From assembly GCA_965226825.1 (NCBI GenBank), contig CBDDED010000003.1, positions 2,790,001 through 2,854,000 of the forward strand: a DNA stretch of 64,000 nt, read 5' to 3'. The notes under the pieces were generated by a model that was not told where the DNA came from, made no database searches, and was given only the letters and a program-made list of their open reading frames with translations. Shown here one piece after another: positions 8,485 to 17,092 of this stretch. The stretch is from Io17-Chloro-G2 sp965226825 (lineage in GTDB: Bacteria; Chloroflexota; Dehalococcoidia; Lucifugimonadales; UBA3495). Made by a program: the position numbers and the translations under genes. How positions within the stretch are numbered: position 1 is the stretch's first letter; the number at the start of each line of letters is the position of its first letter.

Positions 8485-9645
8485 TTAGCTCCTCAGGGGG
8501 CGGAAAAACTCCCGGATATCCTGGGCTAGAAGCTCGGGCTGTTCCAGCGCGGCGAAGTGGCCTCCCTTCGGCATCGGAGTCCAACGTTGGATGTTGTAGG
8601 ACCGTTCGCCCCATTCCCTGGGAGGTTGACTGATTTCCTTGGGAAACACCGCCACGCCACAAGGGACGGTGATGCCGTCTTCGGGCCCCATATTCCACTG
8701 GGTGTGTTGGGACTCGTAGTACATGCGGGTTGAGGAGTTGATCGACTGGGTTGCCCAGTAGATCATGACGTTGGTCAATAGCTCGTCTTTAGTGAACACG
8801 CTTTCCACGTCGCCGCCGCAGTCGCTCCAGGTGCGGAACTTCTCAACGATCCATGCCGCCAACCCTGCCGGCGAGTCGTTCAAACCGTAGGCCAGGGTTT
8901 GGGGCTTGGTGCCCTGTATGTGGGAGTAGCCGCCCTCGTTTTGCCGCCAGGTTTCACGCTGGTCCAGCATGGCTTGTTCCGCCTGCGACAATGGCCGGGA
9001 GCCTGGGCCAAGGTAAGGTGCCATGGTGCCGCCGGACACGGAAGTCACGTGGATGCCAATAACCTCGTTCGGATACGCAAACCCCAACCGCGCCGTTACG
9101 CCGGCCCCCCAGTCACCGCCTTGCGCGCCAAACCTGGGGTATTCCAGGTCTTGGGTCATGAGCCGGGCCCAAACGTCGGCCACTTTGAGCACGCTCATGC
9201 CGCGCTCTGCCGCCTTGTCGGAAAACCCGTATCCCGGCATTGAGGGAACGACCACGTCAAAGGAATCCTGGGCATCGCCGCCGTGGCTGGCCGGATCGGT
9301 CAACAGCGGCAAGATCTTGTGCATTTCGAAGAAAGAACTGGGCCAACCGTGGGTGATGATTAAAGGCAAGGGACGCGGCCCCTGTCCTCGTTGGTGAATA
9401 AAATGCACTCCCAGTCCATCCACCTGGGTCCTGAAATGGGCGAATTGATTGATAGCGGCCTCCTGGGAGCGCCAATCGAAACCGCTTCGCCAATATTCCA
9501 CCAGCTCTTTGACGTAGGCCAGGTTCGAACCGTAGTCCCACTCCGAACCGATAATTTCATCCGGCCAGCGGGTGCGGTTCAGCCGCTCCTCAAGGTCGCT
9601 CAACACGTCCTGGGGGACATGAATGGTGAAGGGCTCTACGCTCAT
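8485..9645 (-). CDS. Epoxide hydrolase, EPHX1-like alpha/beta hydrolase
   Basis: The protein is 386 residues when started at ATG 9645-9643, which has GGGAGAG at good distance; a GTG five codons upstream is the alternative. The N-terminal EHN region (RWPDEIIGSEWDYG) is followed by the oxyanion HGWPSSF motif near 99, the nucleophile Asp178 in GGDWGA and the base His363 in KGGHFAALEQP. These are the marks of microsomal-type epoxide hydrolases, which open epoxides to diols. The physiological epoxide is unknown. Confidence 0.92.
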   Translation of the reverse strand: MSVEPFTIHVPQDVLSDLEERLNRTRWPDEIIGSEWDYGSNLAYVKELVEYWRSGFDWRSQEAAINQFAHFRTQVDGLGVHFIHQRGQGPRPLPLIITHGWPSSFFEMHKILPLLTDPASHGGDAQDSFDVVVPSMPGYGFSDKAAERGMSVLKVADVWARLMTQDLEYPRFGAQGGDWGAGVTARLGFAYPNEVIGIHVTSVSGGTMAPYLGPGSRPLSQAEQAMLDQRETWRQNEGGYSHIQGTKPQTLAYGLNDSPAGLAAWIVEKFRTWSDCGGDVESVFTKDELLTNVMIYWATQSINSSTRMYYESQHTQWNMGPEDGITVPCGVAVFPKEISQPPREWGERSYNIQRWTPMPKGGHFAALEQPELLAQDIREFFRPLRS

Positions 9646-9784
9646 AAGTTGCTCTCCCACTGGGTTGCTTCGACGTGGGACGGACCCATCGCCAGGCAGG
9701 CAGACCCGGCGATGGCCGCGTGATAGCCGGAACGGCTATAGCTGGATACTTTATGGCTGGAACAGGGAGGCGGCGAATGCGCCT

Positions 9785-10342
9785 CTATACCGGCAGGATG
9801 GGTTCGGTCCGCTCCGAAGGAAGGCCGGAGTCGAAGGCGTTGACCAGAAACGCCAACAAGGCGTAGTTACCCATGATCATCGTCAGCTCAACCGCGCCCC
9901 GGGTCCCGAACTGCTCCAGGACCTCCTGGAACGCACCGCTGCTGACGTGATGGGTCCGATAGAACTCACGGCCGTAATTGATCACCGCCTCTTCGTCGGG
10001 CCCAATCGCTGGGAAATCGCCGTCATCGCTGATGGCGTCCACGGTTTCCGGGTCAATTCCGGCAGCCTTGGCCGAGGCGGCATGGGCGTTCCACACGTAC
10101 TGGCAGTCCATTTCCCGAGCGGTGACCAACATAGCCAATTCTTGAATTTTCTTGGGTAGCGAAGAGTCTTGCCGCAGGTATTGGTTCAGCGCTGAAGCCC
10201 GTTTATTGGCTTCGGGAACGTGGATCATGATCGAGCCGGGACCGTTCGCCGGGACCGCGCCCGAGCCTCCGACTATTTCATCAAAAACGTCCCTCTGTCC
10301 CTCAGGGACCGAGTCTCTGGTAGCGGGGGAAAGCCTAGCCAT
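9785..10342 (-). CDS. Carboxymuconolactone decarboxylase family protein (AhpD-like)
   Basis: This 185-residue all-helical protein has the family core TAREMDCQYVWNAH with Cys80 and His87. It has a single Cys where AhpD proper has CxxC, so a thiol-peroxidase-type cycle is less likely than a lyase-like or unknown role. The ATG at 10342 follows AAGGAG; the TTG start five codons earlier lies on that ribosome site and is rejected. A close paralogue of identical length lies at 25151-25708. It sits 139 bp upstream of the epoxide hydrolase on the same strand. Confidence 0.88.
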   Translation of the reverse strand: MARLSPATRDSVPEGQRDVFDEIVGGSGAVPANGPGSIMIHVPEANKRASALNQYLRQDSSLPKKIQELAMLVTAREMDCQYVWNAHAASAKAAGIDPETVDAISDDGDFPAIGPDEEAVINYGREFYRTHHVSSGAFQEVLEQFGTRGAVELTMIMGNYALLAFLVNAFDSGLPSERTEPILPV

Positions 10343-10801
10343 AGAATCTCCTTCCAAATAGGTTCAAGTTTGGTGGTCCGGTAGCAACCCAGGATTAAAC
10401 CGGCGGGCCAGGCTCCGCAGTTCTTAGAGCAGACCTACATCGCCGGACTCGTTTAATGGGGCAGTGGCGACTTGGCTCCGCACCAACCGGGAGCCGCTTC
10501 TCGCTCTACCTACCACCGGCTAACACTACTCGCGGGGAAATTGGATGTCAATTTGCGGACCCCCAGGTGGAACTGTTCAGACTTGGTGGGTCGAATCTGT
10601 CGAAAGTTGTTTAATAGCCGTCAGTCTGAGCACCCGCAACGGGGATTGGCCCCGATTTTCGGCCTTCAGACCTTCGGATTTTCTTAAGTCTGCACAGTTA
10701 CCCTCAAGGTGCAGGGCAATCGCATTACAAACTGCGACTGGTGCGCCCTAAATGTCCTCCTTCCCGCGGCTAAGAGAAATAAGGATGGGAGCACAACCCC
10801 A

Positions 10802-10981
10802 CCCCCGTCTTTCTCGCCGCAGCGGGAATCCAGAGCCCTTTCCCACATCCAAGTACGTGGGGCAATGCGGGAATGGTCCACAGGGGACCGGTCTGCTTGA
10901 CTGAGAGGAGAGGCGTCCTGCGTATCCTAATCAGGGCTATGGAGATAATGGGTTCTGGATTCCCGCTGCGGGAGAATGACG
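10802..10981. repeat. Dispersed inverted-end repeat, copy B
   Basis: The left end is CCCCCGTCTTTCTCGCCGCA followed by GCGGGAATCCAGAGCCC. The right end is GGTTCTGGATTCCCGCTGCG then GGAGAATGAC, slightly decayed. The interior shares GGGAATGGTCC and the TCCTAATCAGGGCTATG phrase with other copies. Confidence 0.8.
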
Positions 10982-11171
10982 CGTGGGTCACCCGAGTTTT
11001 GACGTTGTAAATGCGATCGTCCTCCCCCAAAGTGGAAATTTGATGACCGCGCCGCCGCGGGCAGATTGCTAACGAATCAAACCCGCCCGGCAGGGCCAAC
11101 CCCTCGCAAAGGCAGACTTCTCGGAGCATCCTCCACCGGCTAGAAAGGAGTCCTGAAGGACAGCCCGGCTG

Positions 11172-11215
11172 GGGCTTAGGATGCGATAGCTCCAGGGCAA
11201 TCGCATCCTAAGCCC
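11172..11215. repeat. Perfect 16-bp inverted repeat
   Basis: The arm GGGCTTAGGATGCGAT at 11172-11187 is followed by a 12-nt loop and an exact reverse complement at 11200-11215. There is no T-run on either side, so a rho-independent terminator is unlikely. The nearest gene starts more than 700 bp away. The word GGGCAATCGCAT in and near it recurs near 10717 and, inverted, near 60572. Confidence 0.75.
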
Positions 11216-11949
11216 GGCGAGTCCGCCTGCATCTTTTCGGGCTTTAACAAGGACCCGGGAATTTCGAACCTGGGAATTTCCAAATACCACTGCCTTGGGC
11301 TGGGCGCAACCAATCCCGGTTTCCGACGCCGCAGGCAACCGGAACAGCAATACCGGCGTCCTTGGCTGATACTGACGCCCATCCCTTGCCGTCCAGAGCC
11401 AGCAACTTCTACCATAGCAATAACCCATCGCATCTACCCATGGCAATTGAACTTGATAATTGAACATAGTAATTGGACGTAGTAATCGAATGGATAAACC
11501 GCCCGCCCCGCTCCCGGAATTCAGCTTTGCCCCGGAAGTGATAAGTATCGAAGGTTATAAGTATGGAAAAAGCAGTCAAAAGCGCGCCAAAACATGCAAT
11601 CCCCGTGCATTTTTCTTAATTAGTCGCCATTTCGAGGCCTGAAATGCCGTGGCCGCCAAAGCTGGACGGCATCAAATGGCATTAAATGGCAACGTGAACC
11701 AAAAACTGTCCTCTGTGTCCGCCGGGAAATGGCCGCGAGCCCGTCGTTGCCGCCAATCCCTCGATGAGCAGGGACGTCCGCCGGAAGGCGTCGGACGGTC
11801 CCGTGGCCGCCTTCTTAAACTCGAAGCCTCGCATGGATCAGCCCTGCATGGATGAGACGCGATTGCCCTGGCGACAGCCCCACGCGAACCTTCTCCCCGG
11901 GAGCGGCTATGTTAAAATGGCCCGCGCACATCTGCGGACGGAGTTGCCC

Positions 11950-13542
11950 ATGTTCTTCGATTCCCGGCGTTCCATGGTCCTGGCCAAGAACGGAATGGTC
12001 GCCACCAGCCAGCCGCTGGGTACCATGGCCGGTTTGAGGATTCTCATGGAAGGCGGGAATCCGGTGGACGCAGCAGTCGCCACAGCCGCGGTCCTGAATG
12101 TGGTGGAGGTGGTCTCTACCGGCGTCGGAGGCGATATGTTCGCGTTGGTCTGGAACAACCAGGACAAGAGCATCCGCGCCATCAACGGCAGCGGCCGCGC
12201 CCCCGCAGCCGCTTCTCTGCGAGAGTTGACCGACCAGGGGTTCCAAGAGGTCCCCTATTTCAGCCCCTACACCATCACTGTCCCGGGGACCGTCCACGGG
12301 TGGGAAACCATCCTGCGGGAATGCGGCACCATGCCCCTCTCCGAGGTCCTGAAACCGGCCATCCGTTACGCCGAGGAAGGGTTTCCGGTCTCCGACTACA
12401 TTTCCTACCAGTGGTCCACCATGGTGGAAAAGTTGGCCCGCCTGCCCTCAGGACAGGAAATGTTGATCGACGGCCGGTCGCCCCGGCAGGGGGAGGTCAT
12501 GCGCCTCCCTGGCTTGGGGAAAACGCTGCGCGCCATTGCCGAAGGGGGTTCGGAAGCGTTCTACAAAGGTGAAATCGCCGAAAAAATGGCGTCCTTTGTG
12601 CAAGAACAGGGCGGATGGCTGGCTGTCGAAGACCTGGCCAATCACACATCCAATTGGGAGCAACCCATCAGCACGACCTATCGCGGCCTGACCTGCTGGG
12701 AGTCGCCGCCCGCCGACCAGGGCATCGCCGCCCTGGAAGCCTTGAACATCGCCGAGGGTTGGGATGTCGAAGCGATGGGCTCTCAAACCGCCGAGACCTA
12801 TCACTATTTCATAGAAGCCACGCGGCTGGCGTTTGCCGATGCGTTCCGTTATGTGGCCGACCCTACCATGGCCGACGTGCCGACAGAGCAGCTTCTATCC
12901 AAGGACTACGCCGCCCAACGCCGGGCTTTGGTCGATCCCCGGCGGGCCATGAGCACTGCTCCCTACGGCGAGATAGCCGGCGGCGGCGACACGGTTTATA
13001 TCAGTTGCGTCGACGGCAAGGGCAACGCCTGCTCCTTCATCAACAGCGTGTACAACAATTTCGGAACGGGTCTGATCGTACCGGGAACCGGCATTGCGCT
13101 GCACAACCGGGGCTCGCTGTTCTCCCTGGACCCGGACCACCCCAATGCCCTGGCGCCCGGTAAGCGACCCTATCACACCATCATTCCGGCCCTGGCAACC
13201 AGGGACAACGAACTGTCGCTATGCTACGGCATGATGGGCGCTTTTATGCAGCCCCAGGGCCACCTGCAGTTGATTCGCAATATCGTCGACTTCGGCATGG
13301 ACCCCCAGAAGGCAATCAACGCACTGCGATTCATGGTCGCCGGCGATTCGGTCCTGTTGGAAGAGGGGATGCCCCCCGACGTAGTCAGCAAGCTGCAACA
13401 GATGGGACACGCCGTGCGTATGGTGCAAGGCTACGAACGGGTGAGCATCGGGGGGGCGCAGATTATCCAGCGAGACCCGGAGACCGGCGTGCTCGCGGCG
13501 GGGTCGGAGCCCAGGAAAGACGGCTGCGCCATGGGTTGGTAA
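11950..13542 (+). CDS. ggt: Gamma-glutamyltransferase family protein
   Basis: This N-terminal nucleophile hydrolase precursor is 530 residues from ATG 11950, which has ACGGAG six bases upstream. The open frame continues 62 codons further, but that part has no family similarity. It opens with KNGMVATSQPLGTMAGLRIL and has the NGSGRAPAAAS region. The self-cleavage/catalytic Thr348 lies in GGGDTVYIS, followed by NNFGTGLIVPGTGIALHNRG. Cleavage there would give subunits of about 347 and 183 residues. It may cleave gamma-glutamyl compounds or related amides; no signal peptide is visible, so it would act in the cytoplasm. Confidence 0.92.
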   Translation: MFFDSRRSMVLAKNGMVATSQPLGTMAGLRILMEGGNPVDAAVATAAVLNVVEVVSTGVGGDMFALVWNNQDKSIRAINGSGRAPAAASLRELTDQGFQEVPYFSPYTITVPGTVHGWETILRECGTMPLSEVLKPAIRYAEEGFPVSDYISYQWSTMVEKLARLPSGQEMLIDGRSPRQGEVMRLPGLGKTLRAIAEGGSEAFYKGEIAEKMASFVQEQGGWLAVEDLANHTSNWEQPISTTYRGLTCWESPPADQGIAALEALNIAEGWDVEAMGSQTAETYHYFIEATRLAFADAFRYVADPTMADVPTEQLLSKDYAAQRRALVDPRRAMSTAPYGEIAGGGDTVYISCVDGKGNACSFINSVYNNFGTGLIVPGTGIALHNRGSLFSLDPDHPNALAPGKRPYHTIIPALATRDNELSLCYGMMGAFMQPQGHLQLIRNIVDFGMDPQKAINALRFMVAGDSVLLEEGMPPDVVSKLQQMGHAVRMVQGYERVSIGGAQIIQRDPETGVLAAGSEPRKDGCAMGW

Positions 13543-13678
13543 ACCCCCAAAGGCCAATCACCAGGTCGCCCCGCCTAAACCGTTTGCCGCCCTGCCGCGG
13601 GGTTGACCGGTGAACCCAAGCGCACCGGCGGCAACCCGGCCCCAGCGCCTGGGTCAACTCACAAGTGAATCCGGCAAT

Positions 13679-14809
13679 CTACCAGTCTTTGATCACCGGC
13701 AAGACCTCTTTCCCGAACATGCCGATGTTGGACATGGTGGCCTCGTGGGACATCCGGGATTCCTGGCCGTACATGATCAGATGGTCCATGCCCAGAGTTT
13801 TGTGAAGGTATTCCAGTTTCTCCAGCACCGTGTCCGGCGTGCCGCAGACGATGTGGTGATTCTCTTTTAGTTCCTCGAAGCTCTGGCGCACCAACGGCCG
13901 CCGGTTGCGCCTTTCCGCCACCTGGGCGCCGGCCTGGCTGCGATAGCCCACCGGGTTCATGTACTCCCGCGGCCCCCGGGTGGTGGGGCCCATTCGCCAG
14001 ATAAAGTGCTTGGCCTCCTCATCGGCCTTTTCCTGGGTTTCCGCGACGTAACAGCACAGAAGGTAGCCAAAGTTATCGCCCGTAGTTTCGAAGCCGGACT
14101 CGGTGGCGGCAGCCCGGTATAGGTCGAACAGCTCCAGGGTCACGTCCAGAGGGGTCAGGAAGGCCACGTAGGTGTACCCGTGGCGGGCCGCCCACTCGGC
14201 CGTTTCCGGGCTGGCAGTGCCCGGCACCCAGACCGGAGGGTGGGGTTTCTGGATGGGGATCATCCACGGGTTGACCACCCGGAAGTTGTAGTGCTTGCCC
14301 TCCCACCGGAAAGGGCCAGGGGTGGTCCAAGTCTTAATCAGAAGGTCGTGGCACTCTTCAAACCGCTCCCGGTTATACATCGGATTGGTGTTGGTGGAGA
14401 CGGTCTCCACGCCGGTGCCCCGCACCATTCCCGATATGACGCGCCCGCCGGAGATGACGTCAATCATGGCGATTTCTTCTGCCAACCGCACCGGATTTTC
14501 GTGAATGGGCAGGATGTTTCCCAGCAGCAGAATCTTGGCCTGCTTGGTCACCCGGGCCAGGATCGCCGCCGTCAGGTTGCAGGAGGTATTCATACACGAC
14601 GGCGTGTTGTGATGCTCGTTGATCATGATGCCGTCGTAGCCCAGCTCATCCACGTACTGGCACTCGTCGAAGTATCGCTGGAAAAGGCCATTGGCCAACC
14701 CCGGATCAAAGTAGCTATTCGGGAAGGTCAGCCGGAGCGAGGGATACTTGTCCCCCTCCTCGTCGGGATATTCGTGGTAAGGAAACTCGCTGAAATAGTA
14801 GACCTTCAT
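13679..14809 (-). CDS. LLM class flavin-dependent oxidoreductase, long form
   Basis: The 376-residue luciferase-like protein begins MKVYYFSEFPYHEY, a start seen in long LLM members close to alkane/alkanal monooxygenases. It has GIMINEHHNTPSCMN near residue 60, LLLGNILPIHENPVRLAEEI near 95 and SGGRVISGMVRGTG near 120, the last two being flavin-site elements. The length and the insert near residue 300 set it apart from the F420-type copies. It is convergent with ggt across 136 bp and has no obvious operon partner. Confidence 0.9.
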   Translation of the reverse strand: MKVYYFSEFPYHEYPDEEGDKYPSLRLTFPNSYFDPGLANGLFQRYFDECQYVDELGYDGIMINEHHNTPSCMNTSCNLTAAILARVTKQAKILLLGNILPIHENPVRLAEEIAMIDVISGGRVISGMVRGTGVETVSTNTNPMYNRERFEECHDLLIKTWTTPGPFRWEGKHYNFRVVNPWMIPIQKPHPPVWVPGTASPETAEWAARHGYTYVAFLTPLDVTLELFDLYRAAATESGFETTGDNFGYLLCCYVAETQEKADEEAKHFIWRMGPTTRGPREYMNPVGYRSQAGAQVAERRNRRPLVRQSFEELKENHHIVCGTPDTVLEKLEYLHKTLGMDHLIMYGQESRMSHEATMSNIGMFGKEVLPVIKDW

Positions 14810-14900
14810 CGGGTTAGCGCCTCCTCTGGATGGGGCAAGTCAGGGGATTATGTACCCTGCGGCGAATGGGTAGGTCGCTGGTGGACCGGTCCGGGGACGG

Positions 14901-15142
14901 CTAGCTGTACTTTTCGAGCAATGCCTGCAAGCCAACCCGCCCCAAGCCTGTTTGTTTCACGCTGAGAATCGCTCCAAGAGTCATGCTCTTCAGTGGCATA
15001 GACTGGTCGGGGATTACTGTTGAGCGGGGACGACGTTCTCCTGGGAAACTCCAGAGAAGAAGATTCCATGTGTCCGGCGCCCGCCCCTGGTCCATCCGTC
15101 AAGTTCAAGAAGACGCATCAGGTCACGACCTGAAACATTCAC
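14901..15142 (-). pseudogene. hicA: HicA-like toxin, frameshifted
   Basis: A GTG at 15142-15140, six bases after the hicB stop, opens a frame encoding SGRDLMRLLELDGWTRGGRR then THGIFFS, the helix and strand of a HicA toxin with the key His. That frame stops at 15016-15014. The rest of the fold (FPGERRPRSTVIPDQSMPLK, then GLGRVGLQALLEKYS) continues in the -1 frame to a TAG at 14903-14901. The break lies around 15050-15062 in a TTCTTCTC stretch. Repairing it gives a normal HicA of about 80 residues. HicA is an mRNA-cleaving toxin. Sequencing error or a true inactivation are both possible. Confidence 0.75.
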
Positions 15143-15148
15143 GACCGG

Positions 15149-15457
15149 CTACTTGCCGGTCATGGCCACGGCGAACCCGGCCTCTTCAGGACATCCGACC
15201 GGAACAATCGGCACAACATGGGCATGGTTGTCTGTCAAGTATTCCTCAATGTGGCAGAGGCGTTCCATCTCATTGAGTTGAAGCTCAACAGACTCGCGCA
15301 ACTGCTCCATCGCCTGCCCCAGGTCTCCTGCCTCCGCGGCTGTACCCAATTCCAGGCAGACCCCGACCCAGTCCCCCGCTTCCTCCTGGAAATCAAGAGT
15401 TAGAAGAACCACATAGTCAGCAGAACCCTGGCTGTTCCTATGAATTACGGTAGCCAT
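15149..15457 (-). CDS. hicB: HicB-like antitoxin
   Basis: This 102-residue protein starts at ATG 15457-15455. The partially degraded RNase-H-like HicB fold shows in YVVLLTLDFQEEAGDWVGVC, then LELGTAAEAGDLGQAMEQLR and ESVELQLNEM. HicB binds and neutralises HicA and often represses the operon, although no separate DNA-binding domain is seen here. The frameshifted hicA follows directly. An extended -10 (TGCTACAAT, minus strand, about 15546-15538) lies about 85 bp upstream. Confidence 0.8.
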   Translation of the reverse strand: MATVIHRNSQGSADYVVLLTLDFQEEAGDWVGVCLELGTAAEAGDLGQAMEQLRESVELQLNEMERLCHIEEYLTDNHAHVVPIVPVGCPEEAGFAVAMTGK

Positions 15458-15635
15458 GTCTCGCACTGGAACTCTCCGGCATGGTGAGGCGTGTAGGACT
15501 CAGGAACGCTTAACTGTTACTCGAAAGGTTCTGGCTGATTGTAGCATAGGCACTGCGGACAGACAGACTGGGCCTTTTACTTTCCTATTTTTCGAAAGCA
15601 TTTCGAACATTGCGACTCATCCTCGCGACTCATCC

Positions 15636-16592
15636 TCAGTTGAACTTGATCCAGACCTCCGATGCGTTCAGTCTGAAATGGTCAAGCAAGACTCTGGCTC
15701 CATTTGCCGTCTGAGGGGCAGGAAAACTGGTCTCAAGGAACAATCCATTCGTTAGCTGGTGAGAGTTCTGGAAACGTTGGTTGTCCTTATGTATTTTCTG
15801 GATGTTGACCAAATATCGTCGCGGGCCGCTTTCTATCGGGCAGGCAGCGGCAGTTAGCTTGCCGCTCCTCACCAAGAATTCGGACACTTCTATGAGCAGC
15901 TGATTCTGGAAGCGAATCTGCCTCGTTTCTCCTCCAGGAAAGCGAACCTCTGAAGGGAACTTTCCACCCGACTTTGGAGAAAACTCAGCGAGAGATGTCC
16001 ATTCTTCGTTGCTCGGAGGTTGTGGTGGGACGGTGGCAGCCGGTTGGATATTGGCAGGCTGCGGGTCGGGGGTAGCCTGCTCTGCTGATAACACCGGTTC
16101 GTTGGCCGCCACCGGCTCTCCCGATGCCAGGTTGGGCCGCCAGAGCAGCAACAATTCAAGTGCGCAGCGATGGGTTGGCGTGTCTGCAATTGTGACGTCA
16201 AGTACTCGCCTGTCGTCCAACTGTCCCCGCTTGAACACGTCGTAAAGCTCCCAGCGGTTGCCGTCGGTAATCCCCGCATAGTCAACGCCTGAAGCATTGG
16301 AGTAGTTCAGCATCTGCATCCGGTGCGACTCCAACCCCTCTCCCAGCTTCTTTGCTTCCACGGTGGCGGCCGGATGACCGTTGGGTTTTAGCAAGGCGTA
16401 GTCGGCCCGGTTGCCGCTGACGCTGTACTCCGGCATAACTAACCCGGGATCGGCAACGTCCCACCCCAGAGCCGTCAGCAGCGGGTCAATAAGCGCCATA
16501 CGGGTGCGGGTCTCGTTCTCCCGCAGCGATTGGCCATGTTGCTGGATCCGTCCTTGTATGGTTTCGATCACACCAATCAAATCGTCCAGCAT
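15636..16592 (-). CDS. PD-(D/E)XK protein with HsdR N-terminal-like domain
   Basis: The 318-residue protein has an N-terminal nuclease-like domain. RADYALLKPNG (Asp64) and ATVEAKKLGEG (Glu79, Lys81) give the D...ExK catalytic set found in type I restriction subunit N-domains. A Pro-rich linker follows at about 160-195. The C-terminal domain, from about 200 (SLAEFSPKSGGKFPSEVRFP), is unassigned. No methylase or specificity gene is adjacent, so it is an orphan rather than a full restriction system. The neighbouring hicBA pair suggests a small defence or mobile patch. Confidence 0.75.
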   Translation of the reverse strand: MLDDLIGVIETIQGRIQQHGQSLRENETRTRMALIDPLLTALGWDVADPGLVMPEYSVSGNRADYALLKPNGHPAATVEAKKLGEGLESHRMQMLNYSNASGVDYAGITDGNRWELYDVFKRGQLDDRRVLDVTIADTPTHRCALELLLLWRPNLASGEPVAANEPVLSAEQATPDPQPANIQPAATVPPQPPSNEEWTSLAEFSPKSGGKFPSEVRFPGGETRQIRFQNQLLIEVSEFLVRSGKLTAAACPIESGPRRYLVNIQKIHKDNQRFQNSHQLTNGLFLETSFPAPQTANGARVLLDHFRLNASEVWIKFN

Positions 16593-16670
16593 TTCAGTGT
16601 CTCCTCAATAATCCTGCGGTGAAAACAGACTCCCTACGAACTATCGCAAGGTGCCGTCAACCTCCGGTTC

Positions 16671-17027
16671 TCACGCCAACAAGGCAGGCAGTGGTATCAG
16701 CAGTTGCTCTATGGGATCCACACCCAGACCGAAAATCTCCAGCGCCGTTGCTCCCAGCAAAGGAGTGGCGTCTTCCGGGCCAAAGACCACCAACGCTATT
16801 AGTTCCTGTCCTTCCAACCTCAGTCGAGCTTGACCAACCTGGTATTCGAATTGACGGTTGTCTGCCAGACGGAATCGGCGTGGACCTTCGGGTTGGATGC
16901 CCAATTGAGTTAGCATGCTGGCTGGAAGGGTAGTATAGGTGGCCCCGGTGTCGACCAAGACGGTCAGGTCAATGAACGGTCCTCCCGCCAGGTTCCCCAG
17001 TTGGATGGGTACGGTAAAAGTGCCCAA
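16671..17027 (-). CDS. Retropepsin-like aspartic protease (clan AA)
   Basis: The small 118-residue protein has the catalytic triad motif VDTGAT (Asp26) and the family's second-half elements VVFGPEDATPLLGATALE. Bacterial single-domain retropepsins act as homodimers; most have no known substrate. It has no signal peptide or membrane segment. It lies 65 bp after acsA and 78 bp before the PD-(D/E)XK gene on the same strand. Confidence 0.8.
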   Translation of the reverse strand: MGTFTVPIQLGNLAGGPFIDLTVLVDTGATYTTLPASMLTQLGIQPEGPRRFRLADNRQFEYQVGQARLRLEGQELIALVVFGPEDATPLLGATALEIFGLGVDPIEQLLIPLPALLA

Positions 17028-17092
17028 TGTTCTGCTCCGACTTGATATTACGCCGGCAAACGTGCCTGGGCCTCCATAGTTTGGTTTAATTC

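Larger units (their letters stand above)
10343..11949. other. Long gene-poor interval with repeats
   Basis: About 1.6 kb has no convincing gene. Reading frames here are short and lack ribosome sites. It contains dispersed repeat copy B (10802-10981), a perfect 16-bp inverted repeat (11172-11215) and a short run of AAATGGCA words near 11671-11692 that recurs near 22590-22620. Just before ggt the sequence TATGTTAAAAT (11909-11919) could be a -10 region. Confidence 0.6.

Noticed and set aside
9515..9535. tRNA T-arm-like GGTTCGAACC
   Set aside because: It lies inside the epoxide hydrolase coding sequence and no cloverleaf can be built around it.
15040..15070. Programmed -1 frameshift in hicA
   Set aside because: The TTCTTCTC stretch does not form a good slippery heptamer, and HicA genes are not known to need one.
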